The translations under genes and the position numbers were made by a program. Positions 22,291-32,839 of a stretch of 64,000 nt of DNA are shown here, piece after piece. Under the pieces are notes generated by a model. The model did not search any database and was not told the DNA's origin. It was given only the letters and a program-made list of their open reading frames with translations. Position 1 is the first letter of the stretch; each line of letters begins with the position of its first letter. This DNA comes from Isoetes taiwanensis. Taxonomy: Eukaryota; Streptophyta; Lycopodiopsida; Isoetales; Isoetaceae. The stretch is from assembly GCA_021234155.1 (NCBI GenBank), contig JAJEKV010000004.1, positions 29,233,305 to 29,297,304 of the forward strand. The letters are read 5' to 3'.

Positions 22291-22960
22291 GGATTTACTA
22301 TAACCCAAAAATTTGCTCAACGTGTAGTTTTTTGGTAACTTTTTTGCAAAAAAACAACACTTGAAATTCACCCATAGTTTTGTTCCAAAAATACTAGAAA
22401 CAACGTGTAGTTTTTGGATAAAAAATCTATGCATAGAAAATTGACAGCCTTTTAAAAAAAAATCAATGCATTGTTTTTAGGTGTTGTTTTTTTGTTTTTA
22501 ATAAAAAAAATAACATGTGGTTTTACAAAATATCCACATGTGGTTCTTAAAATAGTAGTTGTTTCTAAGTGTTGTTTTGACTAAAACAACATGTGGTTTA
22601 ACAAAATATCCACATGTGGTTTTTAAACTAGTTGTTATTTGTAAGTGTTATTTTTCAAAAAAAACAACATGTGAACAGAATATCCACGTGGATAGTAGTT
22701 GTTCTCAAGTGTCATTTTTATTAAATAATAATATGTGGTTTAACAGAATAATCACATGTGGTTTTTTAAAATAGTAGTTGTTTTCAAATGTGGTGCTTCT
22801 CAAACAAAGACACATGGTTCTAAAAAATATCTACATGTTTTTTATAACAGTTGTTTTACATGCTTCTCAAATACGGTTCTAAAGAAAACTAGTCATTGTT
22901 TTTTTTATTGTTCTACTCTTGATCAATTCTTCACTTAAATCCATGCTTATTGTTTACTTG
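22291..22960. repeat. GT-rich block with ~5 tandem ~78-bp repeats
   Basis: From about 22511 to 22870, units of 64-80 bp recur, each with ACATGTGGTTT, ATATCCACATGTGG, TAGTTGTT and CAAGTGT. Similar blocks are at 49190-49860 and, in the reverse sense, 37310-37591 and 60447-60625. Confidence 0.75.
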
Positions 22961-24318
22961 TGCTTGTTTATGTTTTAAATAGATCTTTCGGAATCAAATC
23001 CAAATAGGTCCAATCAGGATATGATACTATAACAATCCTACATCATATGCATTACAAGCACATGTTAACAAATTATTATTCAAAAGCCAGATAAAAGTTG
23101 TTCATCCAACAACTTCCATATGTTATCAAGCATTAAAAACTTTTCCTAGGTAAGGAAAAAAACATTTAACTCAGGACTATTTCCACCTAGTGAAAAATGT
23201 TATGCTAGACCTAGTTTTACATTAAAAAAAAATTGCAGATACGAAGAGTGTTGCAGAACAGAAAAGAAAAGAAAAGTTTTTGCAGAAACCTAACAGATCA
23301 GAAAAATAGACTATGCAGAGGCCAAACAAAGGGAGCAACCAATACAGGTGGCAAAACTCTGTCAAATCTGGCTTCAGAGTGGTCCCAATGCATCAATCAA
23401 GGAGCTCCTCTGCTTCAAACATAGAAAAAAACAATGCTTCAATGTATGCAATAGAGAAAATCAGCGTAAGACCGCGTAAGACTTTAGATTTTATGAACTA
23501 CTTCAAAGTAAATTTCAGGAAGAGTAGTCTATCTTGGAAGCTCAGAACTAAATATCCGGCCATATATAATAGGTAGCTTTTTTTACAGGGCAAAGCATGC
23601 AGAAACAGAAAATAAGAAGAAAGAGGAAAGCTCGAATATGCTTCATCTGCCACATTCCCTATCGTAGAGTACTCCGTCATAGCAATGATCTAAGTACTCC
23701 ATCATACAAATGATCAGCTGGTCCAAACCTACCATTCGCACTTCAAACAGATTAAGACAATCTGGTTAAGCTAGAAAATAAACCAAGGGCGCTAGCATTA
23801 ACCTGGACATGATTAAAAAAGCTGGATATTCGTTCAGGTAACTGGATCAACTTCATCACTCCTTCTGCGTCTCTGCTCACAATCTGCAAAAAAATCTTAA
23901 ACCTTATCGATTGTAGAAGAAGAGTGATGGATGGCAGAGATCGAGAGTACCTGCAAGTCTTCTGCTGCCCAGATCATTGTCAACAAAAAATTAGAAAGGC
24001 CCAACAAGAACTCTGGTGATGCCGGCTAGTTGCATAGCAAAAATCAAACACAAGTAAACGAAAGAAAATAGAAAAATAATCAGGCCTGGACGGAAAAGAA
24101 ATAGAAAACCAGGGGAGCCGCAAAGGAGAAGAGGTCCGGAATTGGACTGTTGGAGTCGCTGGAGTCAGGGAGCCAGAGTTGGATCCGCCATTGGGGCAGA
24201 TATGAAGCCAGGCTGCTAGGGACCGGAGTTGGATCCGCCAGTGAGGCGTTTCTTTTTCAAAAAGGATTTAGTTTCAAGTAGGGTAGATAAGATAAAAAAT
24301 AAATAAAGACATGCTTTT
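22961..24318. other. Intergenic, nothing recognised
   Basis: Only short frames without recognisable domains. Confidence 0.5.
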
Positions 24319-25589
24319 ACCTGGCCAAGACTAAGGTGGTTTTCATATCATCTTCACGCCAGCCGAGGGTCCCCTCCTTCAGTTACCGAGGCTAGAATGT
24401 GGAAGTTGCATCCACATACAAATATTTGAGAGTGGAGTTTCCTTCTACTATGCACTGGGACACATCCATACGGCTACGAGTGACGGCAGGCTGGAAGGCA
24501 CTATATGCAATGCAAAACAATAGACATAGAGCGGAGTTGTATGATTGGGCCCATCAGTCACACCTGTTCAAGGTCTTAGTGGAGCCTGTCCTTTTATACG
24601 GGGTGGAAGTATGGGGCCCAGTAGTATCACTTGCTACTTGGAATGACTTGGAGCAGGTCCAGAAAGCCTTCTTAGTACGAGCACTAGGGGTGAAGTCCAC
24701 AGTCCCATATTAAATTCTACTGCAGGAGACAGGATTCTTGCCTCTTCAGAGGGCGGCCCTTGATCGCCACATTGTCTATTTTCAGAAGGTGGTCAATATG
24801 GATGATGCTCGTCTCCCTAAACTAGCTTATATCATGGCAATGGGGCCGCATCGCCTCAAGGCCTGCTGGAGGGAAAAGAGAGCTCAATGCTTGGCTAGAT
24901 GGAATGTGCAGGAGCACAGGTGCATACATGTGCAAACAGAGGCAGATTGCCATAGCTTGAGGCAATATCTTGACGATTGCTTCCTCATCAAGCTTTGGGA
25001 TGCCAATGCCCTTGAACATGTCAAGACAACACACTACCAGCGCCACATAAATCCCACATTGGAACGAGGCCCGCAATGCTACCTGCGTACCCACTTGCCC
25101 ATGAAAAGGCGCAGACTCATTGCCTCCATTCGCACAGGGGCACATCATCTTCGAATTGAGACGGGCAGATGGATTGGTGAGCCACGCCAGGACAGGCTCT
25201 GTCAATGCTGCCAAATGGGAGTCATTGAGGATGAATCTCATACCCTTCAAAGTTGCCCAACATATGATCATTAAATTCGGACGCGCTATGCTGAGTTGGT
25301 CAGGCCTGGCCAGCCGTTACATGTGACATTGAGCACAGCATCCGTACGGGTGTTGGGATCATACCTTCAGGAGGTTATGGACATGCGAGATCAGCTATGT
25401 CCTCGGGCACACACTTGACATGTATATATACATTGATGTATACTTGTACAGTTTGACAGCATTCTTATTACTGCCACGGTTTTTCCCTCGAAAACCCTTC
25501 GGGGCGGGGGTTTTTTAACCCGGACAGTAATAAGTTTGCTGCGCTCCTTATGGGTCCCATAGGCCGATTGGCCTCAGTGGAAAAAAAAA
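24319..25589 (+). pseudogene. LINE copy A, 5'-truncated (RT C-terminus, zinc motif, 3' end)
   Basis: It opens inside the RT domain (LAKTKVVFISSS, STYKYLRVEFPS), continues with PVLLYGVEVWGP and ends in a CX2CX8HX4C motif (CQCCQMGVIEDESHTLQSCP). An in-frame TAA near 24713 separates 24399-24713 from 24738-25274. Its relatives here are at 28543, 30728, 44098 and 45708. The 3' untranslated part folds: CTTATTACTG (25464-25473) pairs perfectly with CAGTAATAAG (25524-25533). It ends GTCCCATAGGCCGATTGG and then an A run. Confidence 0.9.
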
Positions 25590-25591
25590 AA

Positions 25592-25619
25592 ATCCCGCCC
25601 ATGGATGGGAGGGCGGGAT
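25592..25619. other. GC-rich hairpin after LINE A
   Basis: TCCCGCCC and GGGCGGGA flank a short loop, directly after the A run. Confidence 0.7.
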
Positions 25620-26017
25620 AATAATTTGAACTAAGGCCTAATGCTTATTTGTGGGAATCTATCACGATTTGAAAATAGCAGTCTAAGTAACTAGAGAAAA
25701 TGCTGTGTGGCATGCATTTAAGACAGCCGAGAAAAACTATTGTATTTTGCTGGATTTTTTTGCTTTTAAAGCTGAAAAATTGTCGAAAATATTTTGACTT
25801 CTCTAGAATTTCCAAAAATGGGTGGATTTTTCGGGGCCAAACCCCTATTTTAGAACTTTCCAAATTTCATTTTGTTATTCAAAACTTTGTCACTCGTGAT
25901 ATGTATGGTTAGTGGCATTGCATAATTTTATCTAGTCAGAATTTTAAATGCACTTAAATTCTACATGCTACAAGTTGTACCTAAACTTTAGGTGCTTAGG
26001 TGCATCCCCATTAGGCA
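25620..26017. other. Intergenic, nothing recognised
   Basis: AT-rich sequence leading into the minisatellite. No gene seen. Confidence 0.5.
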
Positions 26018-27560
26018 TGTTGGAGCTTAGGTGGCATTTTGAGCCACCTTGGCATGATGGAGCCTAGGTGGCATGTTGGAGCCCACGTGGCATGTTTGAG
26101 CCACCATGGCATGTTGGAGCCTAGGTGGCATGTTGGAGCTTGCGTGGCATGTTTGAGCCACCTTGGCATGTTTAATCCTAGGTGGCATGTTGGAGCCGAG
26201 GTGGAATGTTTGAGCCACCTTAGCATGTTGGAGCCTAGGTGGCATGTTGGAGCCCACATGGCATGTTTGAGGCAGACTTGGCATGTTGGAGCCTATGTGG
26301 CATGTTTGAGCAACCTTGGCATGATGGAACCTAGGTGGCATGTTGGAGCCCACGTGACATGTTTGAGCCACCTTGGCATGTTGGAGCCTAGGTTGCGTGC
26401 CATGTTTGAGCCACCTTGGCATGTTGGAGCCCATGTGGCATGTTTGAGCCACCTTGGCATGTTGGAGCCTAGGTGGCATGTTGGAGCTTGTGTGGCATGT
26501 TTGAGCCACCTTGGCATGTTGGAGCCTAGGTGGCATGTTGGAGACCATGTGGCATATTTGAGCCACCTTGGCATGTTGGAGCGAAGGTGGCATCTTGGAG
26601 CGTGCGTGCGTGGCATGTTTGAGCCACATTGGCATCCTGGAGCTAGGTGGCACGTTGGAGCCTGCGTGCCATGTTTGATCCACCTTGGCATGTTTGAGCC
26701 GAGGTGGATATTGGAGCCTAGGTGGCATGTTTGAGCCGGCATGTTGGAGCCCACATGGCATCTTTGAGCCACCTTGGCATGTTTGAGTCTAGGTGGCATG
26801 TTGGAGCCCGTGTGGCATGTTTGAGCCATCTTAGCATGTTTGAGCCTAGGTGGCATGTTTAAGCCACCTTGGCATGTTGGAGCCTAGGTGGCATGTTGGA
26901 GCCCATGTGGCATGTTTGAGCCACCTTGGCATGTTGGAGCCAAGGTGGCATCTTGGAGCGCATGGCATGTTTGAGCCACCTTGGCATGTTTGAGCCTAGG
27001 TGGCATGTTCGAGCCCGCGTGGCATGTTTGAGCCACTTTGGCATGTTGGAACCTAGGTGTAATGTTGGAGCCTGTGTGGCATGTTTGAGCCACCTTGGCA
27101 TGTTTGAGCCTAGGTGGCATGTTTGAGCCACCTTGGCATGTTGGAGCCTAGGTGGCATGTTTGAGCCACCTTGGCATGATGGAGCCTACGTGGCATGTTC
27201 GAGCCACCTTGGCATGTTGGAGCCCTACTGGCATGTTTGAGCCACCTTGGCATGTTTGATCCTATTTGGCATGTTGAAGTCGAGGTGCACGTTTGAGCCA
27301 TTTTGGCATGTTGGAGCCTAGGTGGCATGTTTGAGCCATCTTGGCATGATGGAGCCTAGGTGGCATGTTGGAGCCCCACGTGACATGTTTGAGCCACCTT
27401 GGCATGTTGGAGCCTAGGTTGCATGTTGGAGCCAACGTGGCATGTTTGAGCCACCTTGGCATGTTGGAGCCCACATGGCGTGTTTGAGCCACCTTGGCAT
27501 GTTGAAGCCTAGGTGGCATGTTGGAGCCTGCATGGCATGTTTGGGCCACGACATATTTGA
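26018..27560. repeat. Minisatellite array A (19-bp monomer, 57-bp trimer)
   Basis: A 14-bp core GGCATGTT(G/T)GAGCC alternates with 5-bp linkers. The commonest order is T-core+ACCTT, G-core+TAGGT, G-core+CACGT, a 57-bp higher-order unit. Some units carry deletions. CACGTGG arises at each CACGT junction. Because 57 is a multiple of three, long spurious frames appear on both strands. Confidence 0.95.
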
Positions 27561-28034
27561 GCCTGAGCTAAATTGGATGGAATTTTAGCAATTTTTTATA
27601 TGTGATGGATGAATGGTGTACTTTTGACTAGGAAAAATGGTCTTGCGAACTTTGGTCTCGACAAATGGCAATGGTGTATGAAAGGGGAGAAAATGATGTA
27701 TAAAGAGATGATTTTTTTGGGTGGAATGGTAGTGAAGACCTTGGGAAATAGAAAATTATGCCTTAGGAAGTAATATCATGGCTCATGCAAAGTATCGTTG
27801 AAATTCGAGTGGTCCTCCAACTTTGGGGTCTTCAAGTGTTCAAGATGCTTAAGTGATTAAATATTCTTCAAGAAATGCCTATATGATGTCAAACCAGTGT
27901 CCATCTTTTGGTTCTTCAGTACAAGTTGCCAAGTGATAGATGTCTTCAAGTTTCATGCTCTACAAGCTCGCCCTCCCTCCCTCCCTCGTCACATGTCCAG
28001 TTGGATGCTGCCTAGTGGCGTGACGTTAAAATAC
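27561..28034. other. Intergenic, nothing recognised
   Basis: No gene seen between the minisatellite and the microsatellite. Confidence 0.5.
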
Positions 28035-28068
28035 TATCTATCTATCTATCTACCTCCCTCCCTCCCTC

Positions 28069-28151
<83 letters not shown>

Positions 28152-28235
28152 CACACACACACGCACACACATACTTTCTCTTTCTCTTTCTATCTCTCTC
28201 TCTCGCTCTCTCTCTCTCAATCAACTGCCACAAAT
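28035..28235. repeat. Compound microsatellite
   Basis: (CTAT)n, (CCCT)n, a run of about 50 CA dinucleotides and then (CT)n, in that order. Confidence 0.97.
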
Positions 28236-28418
28236 TCTTTAGTGGCTAGAGATGTGGTTTCGCCTGGTTCTATGTTGGCCAAATTAACTTATTCTTTTTC
28301 ATGTGGGACTTCTTAAATTTTCCCCTTATCCCTTAATTGTTGGAGCATTTATCATTTTTTTAGTCCAACCTTTGTTTGCTATCTTTGTGAGTTGCCTTCT
28401 TTACTTTTTACTTTGTGA

Positions 28419-28442
28419 TGTATGGCCAAGATAAGGTCTTTA
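28419..28442. repeat. Left copy of a ~24-bp duplication flanking LINE B
   Basis: TGTATGGCCAAGATAAGG... recurs identically at 29848-29871, on either side of LINE B and the small LINE tail before it. This is a good candidate for a target-site duplication. Confidence 0.75.
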
Positions 28443-28488
28443 CGTCATTTATTTGTAGTCCAAACTTTGCTTGCTATCTTTGTGAGTT

Positions 28489-28545
28489 GCTTTTTTTTTT
28501 TTTTTTTTTTTTGTGGACGTAAAAATTCTTATCTTATCTTATTTA
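28489..28545 (+). mobile_element. LINE tail remnant with (CTTAT)n
   Basis: A T run of about 25 is followed by GTGGACGTAAAAATT and two to three CTTAT units. It is the same terminus as at 39570-39597, and abuts LINE B directly. Confidence 0.65.
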
Positions 28546-29847
28546 CATGCTCTGCACAGTTTTTGTGAGAACACAGGTCTGCGTGTTAATCTCCAAAAGA
28601 CCAAGCTTTTGGTAGTTCAATCTTCTCGTCACAATGTTCCCCCTATGCACTATGATAGCCGCGAAGTTGAAGTTGTAGATAGCTACAAGTATCTTGGTGT
28701 AGAATTCTGTAAGAACACACTTTGGGAACAGTGTATTACCAAGCGGGTGGCTGTTGGATGGAGAGCACTCTATGCAATGCAAAACAATTGTTTTGTGAGA
28801 AATTCATGATTGGCCACGGAAAGCCCACTTGTTTTAGGGCTTTGGTAGAGCATGTTTTCTTGTATGGTTACGAAGTGTGGGGGCACGCCATTAGTGCTAG
28901 TGCTTGGGAGAGCTTGGGCGGGTGCAAAAGTCCTTTCTCACTTACGACCTCGGAGTTAAAACAACGGTGCCCTATGCTATTCTTTTACAAGAGCAGTGTT
29001 TTTGGCCTCTTCAACATTACGCCATGAAGCGCCATCTCCACTATATGCGCAAGGTGCACCATATGGATGATGTTAGGTATCTGTTCTTGCACTTGCCATG
29101 GTGAATCTCCTCGGCGTTTGAAACGATGTTGGAAAGAGCATTGCACTACATGGTTTTGCCGTTGGGGTACGTACAGCGAAACCGCGCCGCATGCTTGCCG
29201 GTTCGATCACGAGCTTTTGCAACAATATCTCAATGGTCGCGTTTTCTCAAAAGATATGGGACGCAGATTACTTTGGCCCAAGTGGCGGTCATTATCATGC
29301 ACACATAAATCCCACCTTGGCACCGGGGCCCCAAGCTTATTTGCTTGCTTCATTGTCCGGGAACAAGCTTGTAGCTATTGCATCAATTCGCGGGGTCCCA
29401 CAGTGCTTCTGGATTGAGCGGGGTAGATGGGAGCGGCCGCAATTGCCGCGAGCGAGACTATGTACTGTTGCCGATTCTGAGGTTATTGAAGATGAAAGCC
29501 ATACTCTTCTGAGTTGCCCTGCTTTTGAGATAGTCCGGAATCATTTTTTGACCTTAGCATTCCATTCCACGCTTCCACAACTTCTCAGAGCACCATCTGT
29601 GCATGACTTGGCATTATACATACTTGAGGTTCTAGATAAACGTCTGCAATTACTGAGCCCTCAGTAGTCATTATCTCTGTTTGTCTAGTATCATCATTAC
29701 TGCAAAGGTTTTTCCCTTGAAAACCTTTCGAGGCAGGGGTTTTTTAATCCTAGTAGTAATGATTGTACTAGCCCATTGTATGGGTCCCATAACCTATTGG
29801 TCTCCGTGGACGTTAAAAAAACTCTATTCTATTCTATTCTTTATTGT
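28543..29847 (+). pseudogene. LINE copy B, 5'-truncated
   Basis: Starts in RT after the catalytic motif (SFCENTGLRVNLQKTKLL, SYKYLGVEF), then frame changes through GVKTTVPYAILLQEQ to the C-terminal frame 29191-29667, which ends IEDESHTLLSCPAF. The first CxxC of the zinc motif is altered. The 3' structure pairs ATCATTACT (29693-29701) with AGTAATGAT (29755-29763). The end reads GTCTCCGTGGACG, then A bases and (ATTCT)4. Confidence 0.9.
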
Positions 29848-29871
29848 GTATGGCCAAGATAAGGTCTTTAG
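29848..29871. repeat. Right copy of the duplication flanking LINE B
   Basis: Identical to 28419-28442. Confidence 0.75.
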
Positions 29872-30727
29872 CTTTTATGTTTGTCCTTTTCATTTCGTTT
29901 TATTTGTTTAAGGAATGACTAGTTTTAATAAATTCAATTTGTTTGTCCCTTTCATGATTTTCTGATTTTCTGTTAGACGTGCATATCTTCCTTCCACTTC
30001 TTTTCCGTTACCCCTTTTCTTTATATTTTTGCTTTCTTCGGAGGGTGATTCCCACTTGGTGGTGCTGACGTTCCGGGAGTCTTTGCATTTGTGTGGCTAT
30101 TTGCTTAATATTCTATTGTCTTCGACAAGTTCGTTTTTCCATAGTGGACGATTCTAAGGTACGTTTTGGTTTCTAGTTTTGCATTTTGTTTGCATCGACT
30201 CTCTTCTTCCTTGTTACATTGCTAAGTTCAATTTTGCTTTCTCAATCCTTGCCTTTTGCATTTCTTATTTCCTCTCATTTTGCATTCTGTTAAGCTCAAA
30301 GCATGTTCCCTAGTTTTTTATTCAATATGTGAACCTTCAACCTGGGTTTTTTATCTCTGATATGGCAGGCCTTTTCTGATACTACCTATCTTTCTGGTTT
30401 ATTTGCATAGTGTGCCAGCTAGTAGTGCTCCTTTTTATTCCTTCTTTATCTCTAACTTGTTCTATTGCATGGCATTTTCTGCTCTGCTGTAACCTGCCTC
30501 TTGCAACTTAGTTGCTACCACCTCTTCTTTGCTTAAATATTTTTTCTGCTCTGCATTTCTGCTTGGTTTAATGTTTGCTCTCTCCAATTTTGTCTGAACA
30601 TGGTACATCTTGTTCCATTCTCCTTTTGACTTTCTTTTGCTGAATTTTTTAACATTTTGCTTTATTACAAACTTGTCTTGTTTTGTTGTGTTTATTTCTT
30701 GCTTTTGCTACTACTTCCCTTTGACAT
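29872..30727. other. T-rich intergenic DNA
   Basis: No gene recognised. Confidence 0.5.
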
Positions 30728-30876
30728 CGCCCCTCCCAGCGCCCTCCCCAGCGCCCAGCGCCCCTCCCCAGCGCCCTACTCCCTCTCTCTAGCGCCCTCA
30801 CTCCCCTTGCATAGACCCCCTTGATTTGCCCCTTTCTGGCTTTCTCTCTCTAGGGTTTACAATCTCTCTCTAGACC

Positions 30877-31185
30877 CAAAACCCCCAAACCCCCAAAAGG
30901 TGCTCTGCCCGCCTTTCTGAGTCCCCAAATTGGATTCTAAGCACCCTTGAGGCAGCCAGAGACCCCTTAAACTTTGGCACCCCAAAACCCCAAACCCCCA
31001 AAAGGTGCTCTGCGCCGCCTTTACGAGTCCCCAAATTGGATTCTAAGCACCCTTGAGGCAGCGAGACCCCTCGGACTTTGGAACCCCCAAAACCCCCACA
31101 CCCCCAAAAGGTGCTCGCCTGCGTTTTTGAGTCCCCAAATTGAATTCTAGGTACCCTTTCATGACGAGACCCCTCAAACTTTGGA
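30877..31185 (+). promoter_or_regulatory. Three ~104-bp monomers in the LINE 5' region
   Basis: Units start near 30877, 30981 and 31083. Each has CCCCCAAAAGGTGCTC, GAGTCCCCAAATTG, TTCTA(A/G)G and ACTTTGGAA or similar. The last ends at the ORF1 start. Tandem 5' monomers act as promoters in some other LINEs; here that role is inferred. Confidence 0.75.
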
Positions 31186-31189
31186 AGTC

Positions 31190-32836
31190 ATGGCCACAGA
31201 AGATGGGCCGGCCTGGGAAACCCAAGGCGAGGGGCCGCCGCACAAACGGTCCCGATCAGCCATCATGGACAGGGGAGAGTCATCCTCCATGAAGAAGGAG
31301 GCTCGGGCTAAGGCTAAGGCCCCCTCAGCGAGGCCAGCCCGGCCGGAAGGAATTGATTGCTCAGACCACATAGGAACTCCTGCCTCGGCAGAGAATTGGA
31401 GCCACGTCAAAGCGGGAGTGGAGGCTAACAGTGCTCGTATTGAGGCTAACAAGCACTACCGGGCTGGCATGGCAGTGGAGATGGAGTCCTCGGCATCCCA
31501 TGTGCTCAAAAGGCAAATCGGGGTCGAGAAGAACCGCATCACAGGTCTGGAGACCCGCACGCTGCATGTGGAAGATGGCCTTGGCCTTGCACACTTCGAG
31601 CGGCAACAGGCCAGGCAGGAGGTCGCTGACATGCGGGCCCGCCTAGACTCTCGTGTTCATCACCGGACACCATGACGGGGAGAGGGGCGCAATCAATGCG
31701 GGGAGGCGATGGTCGCGGTGGCTCGGCCCGGTCGAGGAGGTGGGAGGCCACCACCACCATAGCGCGAGGGGCCTTGGTGCTCTTGCGAGCAGGCGGAACC
31801 GGCCGGGATCTTGAGTAAAGATCGGAGACGGCAAGCCCGGCCCCTCGGCTTGCGTGTCTTTGGGGCTCGAAACGCGCTCTCGCTACTTTCGAGCACGGGC
31901 CGGGGGTTGCGGGCAGCCATCCCAGGAGCGAGCCCGGGGTCTCCCTACGAGGGTTCATAGTCGGTGCGGCGGTGCGGCGAGGAGATGGCCAAGCAGCGGC
32001 CGGACCCTACAAGAGTTGTGCTCCCGACTTCCTGGGGGTAGGGCCGGCTCGGGGACCGCTACCCGCCCCCGGCCTCCCGCAGCCCGTGACCCGCCCCCCG
32101 CTTCTTTGCCCGCCCTCCCGCCCTCCCGCCATCCCGGCCACCTCCCGGCCACTCCCGCCATCCCGGCCACCACCACCCACCCCCGGCCAAGGGGACCCGC
32201 CGTCGCCCACCTTTGACCCGCAGGCTTGAGAACTCCGGGGGAGCTTGGCGGAGAGACTACAATCGGTAGTTCGAGGCATGCCGAACAGCGGGGAGAGTCT
32301 ACGCCCACAACATCCGAACACACATTCTCGATCGGATGACATTCCGGGGCGATTCACATTTCTCGAGCGGCCCGTCATGGGGCTCGGGCCCGGTCGTGAC
32401 CGCATTGTCATATTCACGGTTGCGGATGCACGGTGGCGTGATGCCATATTGCGCCGGGGCGGATCTTTGAAGGGGACATCCCCATGCGTGGACCGGGGCC
32501 TCACACCGTGCAAAGGGGAGGCACGCGAGACAGAGCTTGTCGGTGGTCGAGGCATTTGCCACGAGGGGGGTGCGGGGATTGGTTCGGAGCGGGATGCACA
32601 TTTTCCGGCGACCGCTATCTTTGCTGCGAGACCCGCAGCCCCAACCGCTTGGTACGCAGCGGCCACATACGCTTCTCCTACCACGGCCCCCTTCTCCTGC
32701 TCCTACTCCTACTCCCTCCACGCCCCGCCCTCTGACCACATCTTTGCCTCCGGCTCCATCTACTTCTCCTTTCGGCCTCGCTTCCCGTCCTCCCCGCGAC
32801 TCAGTTTGCAAGATACCATCCCTGGCCGACAAATAG
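31190..32836 (+). pseudogene. LINE ORF1-like region, frameshifted
   Basis: The first frame (ATG 31190 to TGA 31675, 161 codons) has a basic start (HKRSRS, KKEARAKAKA) and a helix-rich second half with EANSARIEANKH and VEKNRITGLETRTLHVED, suggesting a coiled coil. Downstream frames give VIFTVADARWRDAILRRGGS and DRGLTP, similar to the nucleic-acid-binding part of plant LINE ORF1 proteins, then a proline-rich tail near 32690-32800. ORF1 proteins bind element RNA. Stops and frame changes interrupt it, and the part between 31676 and 32245 is very GC-rich and hard to read. Confidence 0.65.
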
Positions 32837-32839
32837 GAA

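Noticed and set aside
26027-26761. 244-codon minus-strand frame with 19-residue peptide repeats (and a 231-codon plus-strand frame)
   Set aside because: The frame exists only because the 57-bp minisatellite period is a multiple of three; it appears on both strands and is broken at every irregular unit.
26018-27560. CRISPR-like array of short repeats and spacers
   Set aside because: The 14-bp repeat and 5-bp linkers are far too short, linkers are recurrent rather than unique, and the DNA is plant nuclear.
27897-28316. 139-codon frame with a threonine/histidine run
   Set aside because: It is a translation of the CA microsatellite.
32007-32684. 225-codon minus-strand frame
   Set aside because: Arises from GC-rich, stop-poor DNA opposite the LINE ORF1 region; no domain is seen.
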